The translations under genes were made by a program, and so were the position numbers. Under the pieces are notes generated by a model. That model searched no databases and was not told where the DNA came from. It was given only the letters and a program-made list of their open reading frames with translations. A DNA stretch of 64,000 nucleotides from Clostridiales bacterium 1_7_47FAA. Its GTDB lineage: Bacteria; Bacillota; Clostridia; Lachnospirales; Lachnospiraceae. Where the stretch lies: assembly GCA_000155435.1 (NCBI GenBank), contig DS990261.1:1012632-1076631 (forward strand), read 5' to 3'. Positions 63,142 to 64,000 of the stretch are shown here, one piece after another (position 1 is the first letter of the stretch; every line of letters starts with the position of its first letter).

Positions 63142-63226
63142 ACAGCCTGCCGTTCATGCAAAGAGATACCGGCAGAGGCGGCGTTTGGGATTTCACTCCG
63201 TATCCTCCTGATGCGTGTCTGACCGT

Positions 63227-63718
63227 TTATTTCCACTGATTCGGGCTGCGCAGTATTTTTTCCAGAAGTGCATTGCATCCAGTGGTGATGTCATTCCAGG
63301 TGGTTTCAAAATCACCTGTATACCAGGGGTCCGCCACATCCCTGCTGCTGCCGGCAAATTCCAGTAATTTATGGATTTTGTTATCCGGGTCGCCTCCGGT
63401 GATGCGTGTCATGTTGCGGATGTTCCAGTCATCCATTCCAATCAGATAATCAAATGTCCCATAGTCCCTGGGTTTCATCTGTTTGGCCTGATGGCCCTGA
63501 CAGCTGATGCCTGCCTGGCGCAGTTTTTCCCGGGTACCCCGGTGGGCGCTGTTTCCAATCTCCTCTGTAGAGGTGGCGGCTGAATCGAGGAAAAACATGT
63601 CCTCCAGTCCTTTTTTGTGGACCAGGTCCTGGAAATAGTAGAGGGCCATGGGGCTTCTGCATATGTTGCCGTGGCAGACGAAAAGGATGTTAATGGTAGT
63701 ATGATTTTGGTTAGTCAT
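63227..63718 (-). CDS. Low-molecular-weight protein tyrosine phosphatase
   Basis: 163 aa, usual size. Active-site loop VCHGNICRSPMA (C15-x5-R21) and the general-acid Asp in VADPWYTGDF are intact. In Firmicutes these reverse tyrosine or arginine phosphorylation. Convergent with comEC. Confidence 0.93.
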   Translation of the reverse strand: MTNQNHTTINILFVCHGNICRSPMALYYFQDLVHKKGLEDMFFLDSAATSTEEIGNSAHRGTREKLRQAGISCQGHQAKQMKPRDYGTFDYLIGMDDWNIRNMTRITGGDPDNKIHKLLEFAGSSRDVADPWYTGDFETTWNDITTGCNALLEKILRSPNQWK

Positions 63719-63888
63719 TCGTTAAATCTCCATTTATATTTTGTATATAGAGTTTACTATAATTTTATAAGGTATACAAGCGCCTCTTTTCAATTATGCC
63801 CTATGCAGTGACATTGCTTTTTTGTATAATTAGTACAGGCAGTTCCTACTGCTGGGTGACTTCCATCTCCGAAAGGGGGTGGTATGAC
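63719..63888 (+). promoter_or_regulatory. Promoter and leader of the small toxin gene
   Basis: TATAAT at 63825-63830 with a weak -35, then a leader with TACTGCTGGGTGACTTCCAT and a strong GAAAGGGGG site 8-10 bases before the ATG at 63889. The ATG at 63884 is followed at once by a stop (ATG ACA TGA) and may tune translation of the real start. Confidence 0.5.
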
Positions 63889-63966
63889 ATGAGTACATAT
63901 GAGACACTTTCTTTGATGATAGCGTTTGGGGTACTTGTTGTTATGATTATAGGTACAAAAAAATAG
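63889..63966 (+). CDS. Holin-like type I toxin, 25 aa
   Basis: The product MSTYETLSLMIAFGVLVVMI plus IGTKK is a short Tyr/Glu start, one hydrophobic helix and a basic end. This is the pattern of the putative holin-like toxins of Firmicute type I toxin-antitoxin pairs, whose antitoxin is an antisense RNA. It is preceded by a typical strong ribosome site. Its TAG lies in the stem of the terminator that follows. The antisense RNA gene would overlap this end or lie just beyond the window. Confidence 0.75.
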   Translation: MSTYETLSLMIAFGVLVVMIIGTKK

Positions 63967-64000
63967 TCACCCGCCTACCAAAGCTATGTGACTATTTTTT
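63962..64000 (+). terminator. Terminator of the toxin mRNA
   Basis: AATAGTCAC (63962-63970) pairs with GTGACTATT (63988-63996), followed by T to the window end. The stem includes the toxin stop codon. Confidence 0.75.

Overview
The window looks like chromosome of a spore-forming gut Firmicute of the Lachnospiraceae, most like the Enterocloster (Clostridium) bolteae/clostridioforme group. This is an inference from mid-range GC content, strong AGGAGG ribosome sites, a SpoVB-like flippase, a GerMN lipoprotein, YesM/YesN-type two-component systems beside CUT1 sugar ABC transporters without ATPases, an RsiV-type anti-sigma factor and a Clostridia-style nifS-iscU-mnmA operon. I see no prophage, insertion sequence or CRISPR array.

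Layout. 1-1.1 kb: 3' part of a GltD-like oxidoreductase. 1.3-8.1 kb: a divergent GntR regulator and a catabolic-looking operon (GNAT, GPH-type symporter, two paralogous SAM-hydrolase/DUF62 proteins, adenosine deaminase, beta-carbonic anhydrase). 8.1-12.2 kb: MATE exporter, Cof-type HAD phosphatase, SpoVB-like flippase. 12.5-14.4 kb: TRAP permease pair without a solute receptor. 14.5-24.9 kb: a uronic-acid oligosaccharide locus (sensor kinase, AraC-type regulator, CUT1 ABC transporter, heparinase II/III-family lyase, GH88 unsaturated glucuronyl hydrolase). 25-31.9 kb: WG-repeat protein, cysteine desulfurase, IscU, MnmA, amidase, secreted DUF6612-like protein. 32-36.9 kb: tRNA-Ser(CGA), a broken ECF sigma gene, two small proteins, an ECF sigma/RsiV pair, a second amidase, histidinol-phosphatase. 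37.2-42.0 kb: gap-pgk-tpiA-gpmI. 42.2-50.6 kb: a second kinase/regulator pair with purine nucleoside phosphorylase, a CUT1 ABC transporter and a double-domain nucleoside deoxyribosyltransferase. 50.8-52.6 kb: an AT-richer run of three unrecognised genes resembling orphan immunity genes. 53-63.7 kb: cation/proton antiporter, LysR regulator, ABC exporter, DegV, sensor kinase plus GerMN lipoprotein, ComEC, low-molecular-weight phosphatase. 63.8-64 kb: a 25-codon holin-like type I toxin gene with its terminator.

Three loci read as coherent systems. The first could turn SAM into methionine and adenosine and then inosine under a GntR repressor with a perfect palindromic site. The second imports short uronic-acid oligosaccharides and cleaves them in the cytoplasm. 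The third pairs a sugar-type ABC importer with two nucleoside-cleaving or -exchanging enzymes, a combination I do not know as a described nucleoside transporter. A separate genome-level trait is the abundance of short tandem repeats (units of 16, 17, 18, 21 and 51 bp). Several are in frame inside linkers or N-termini of real genes, others lie between genes.
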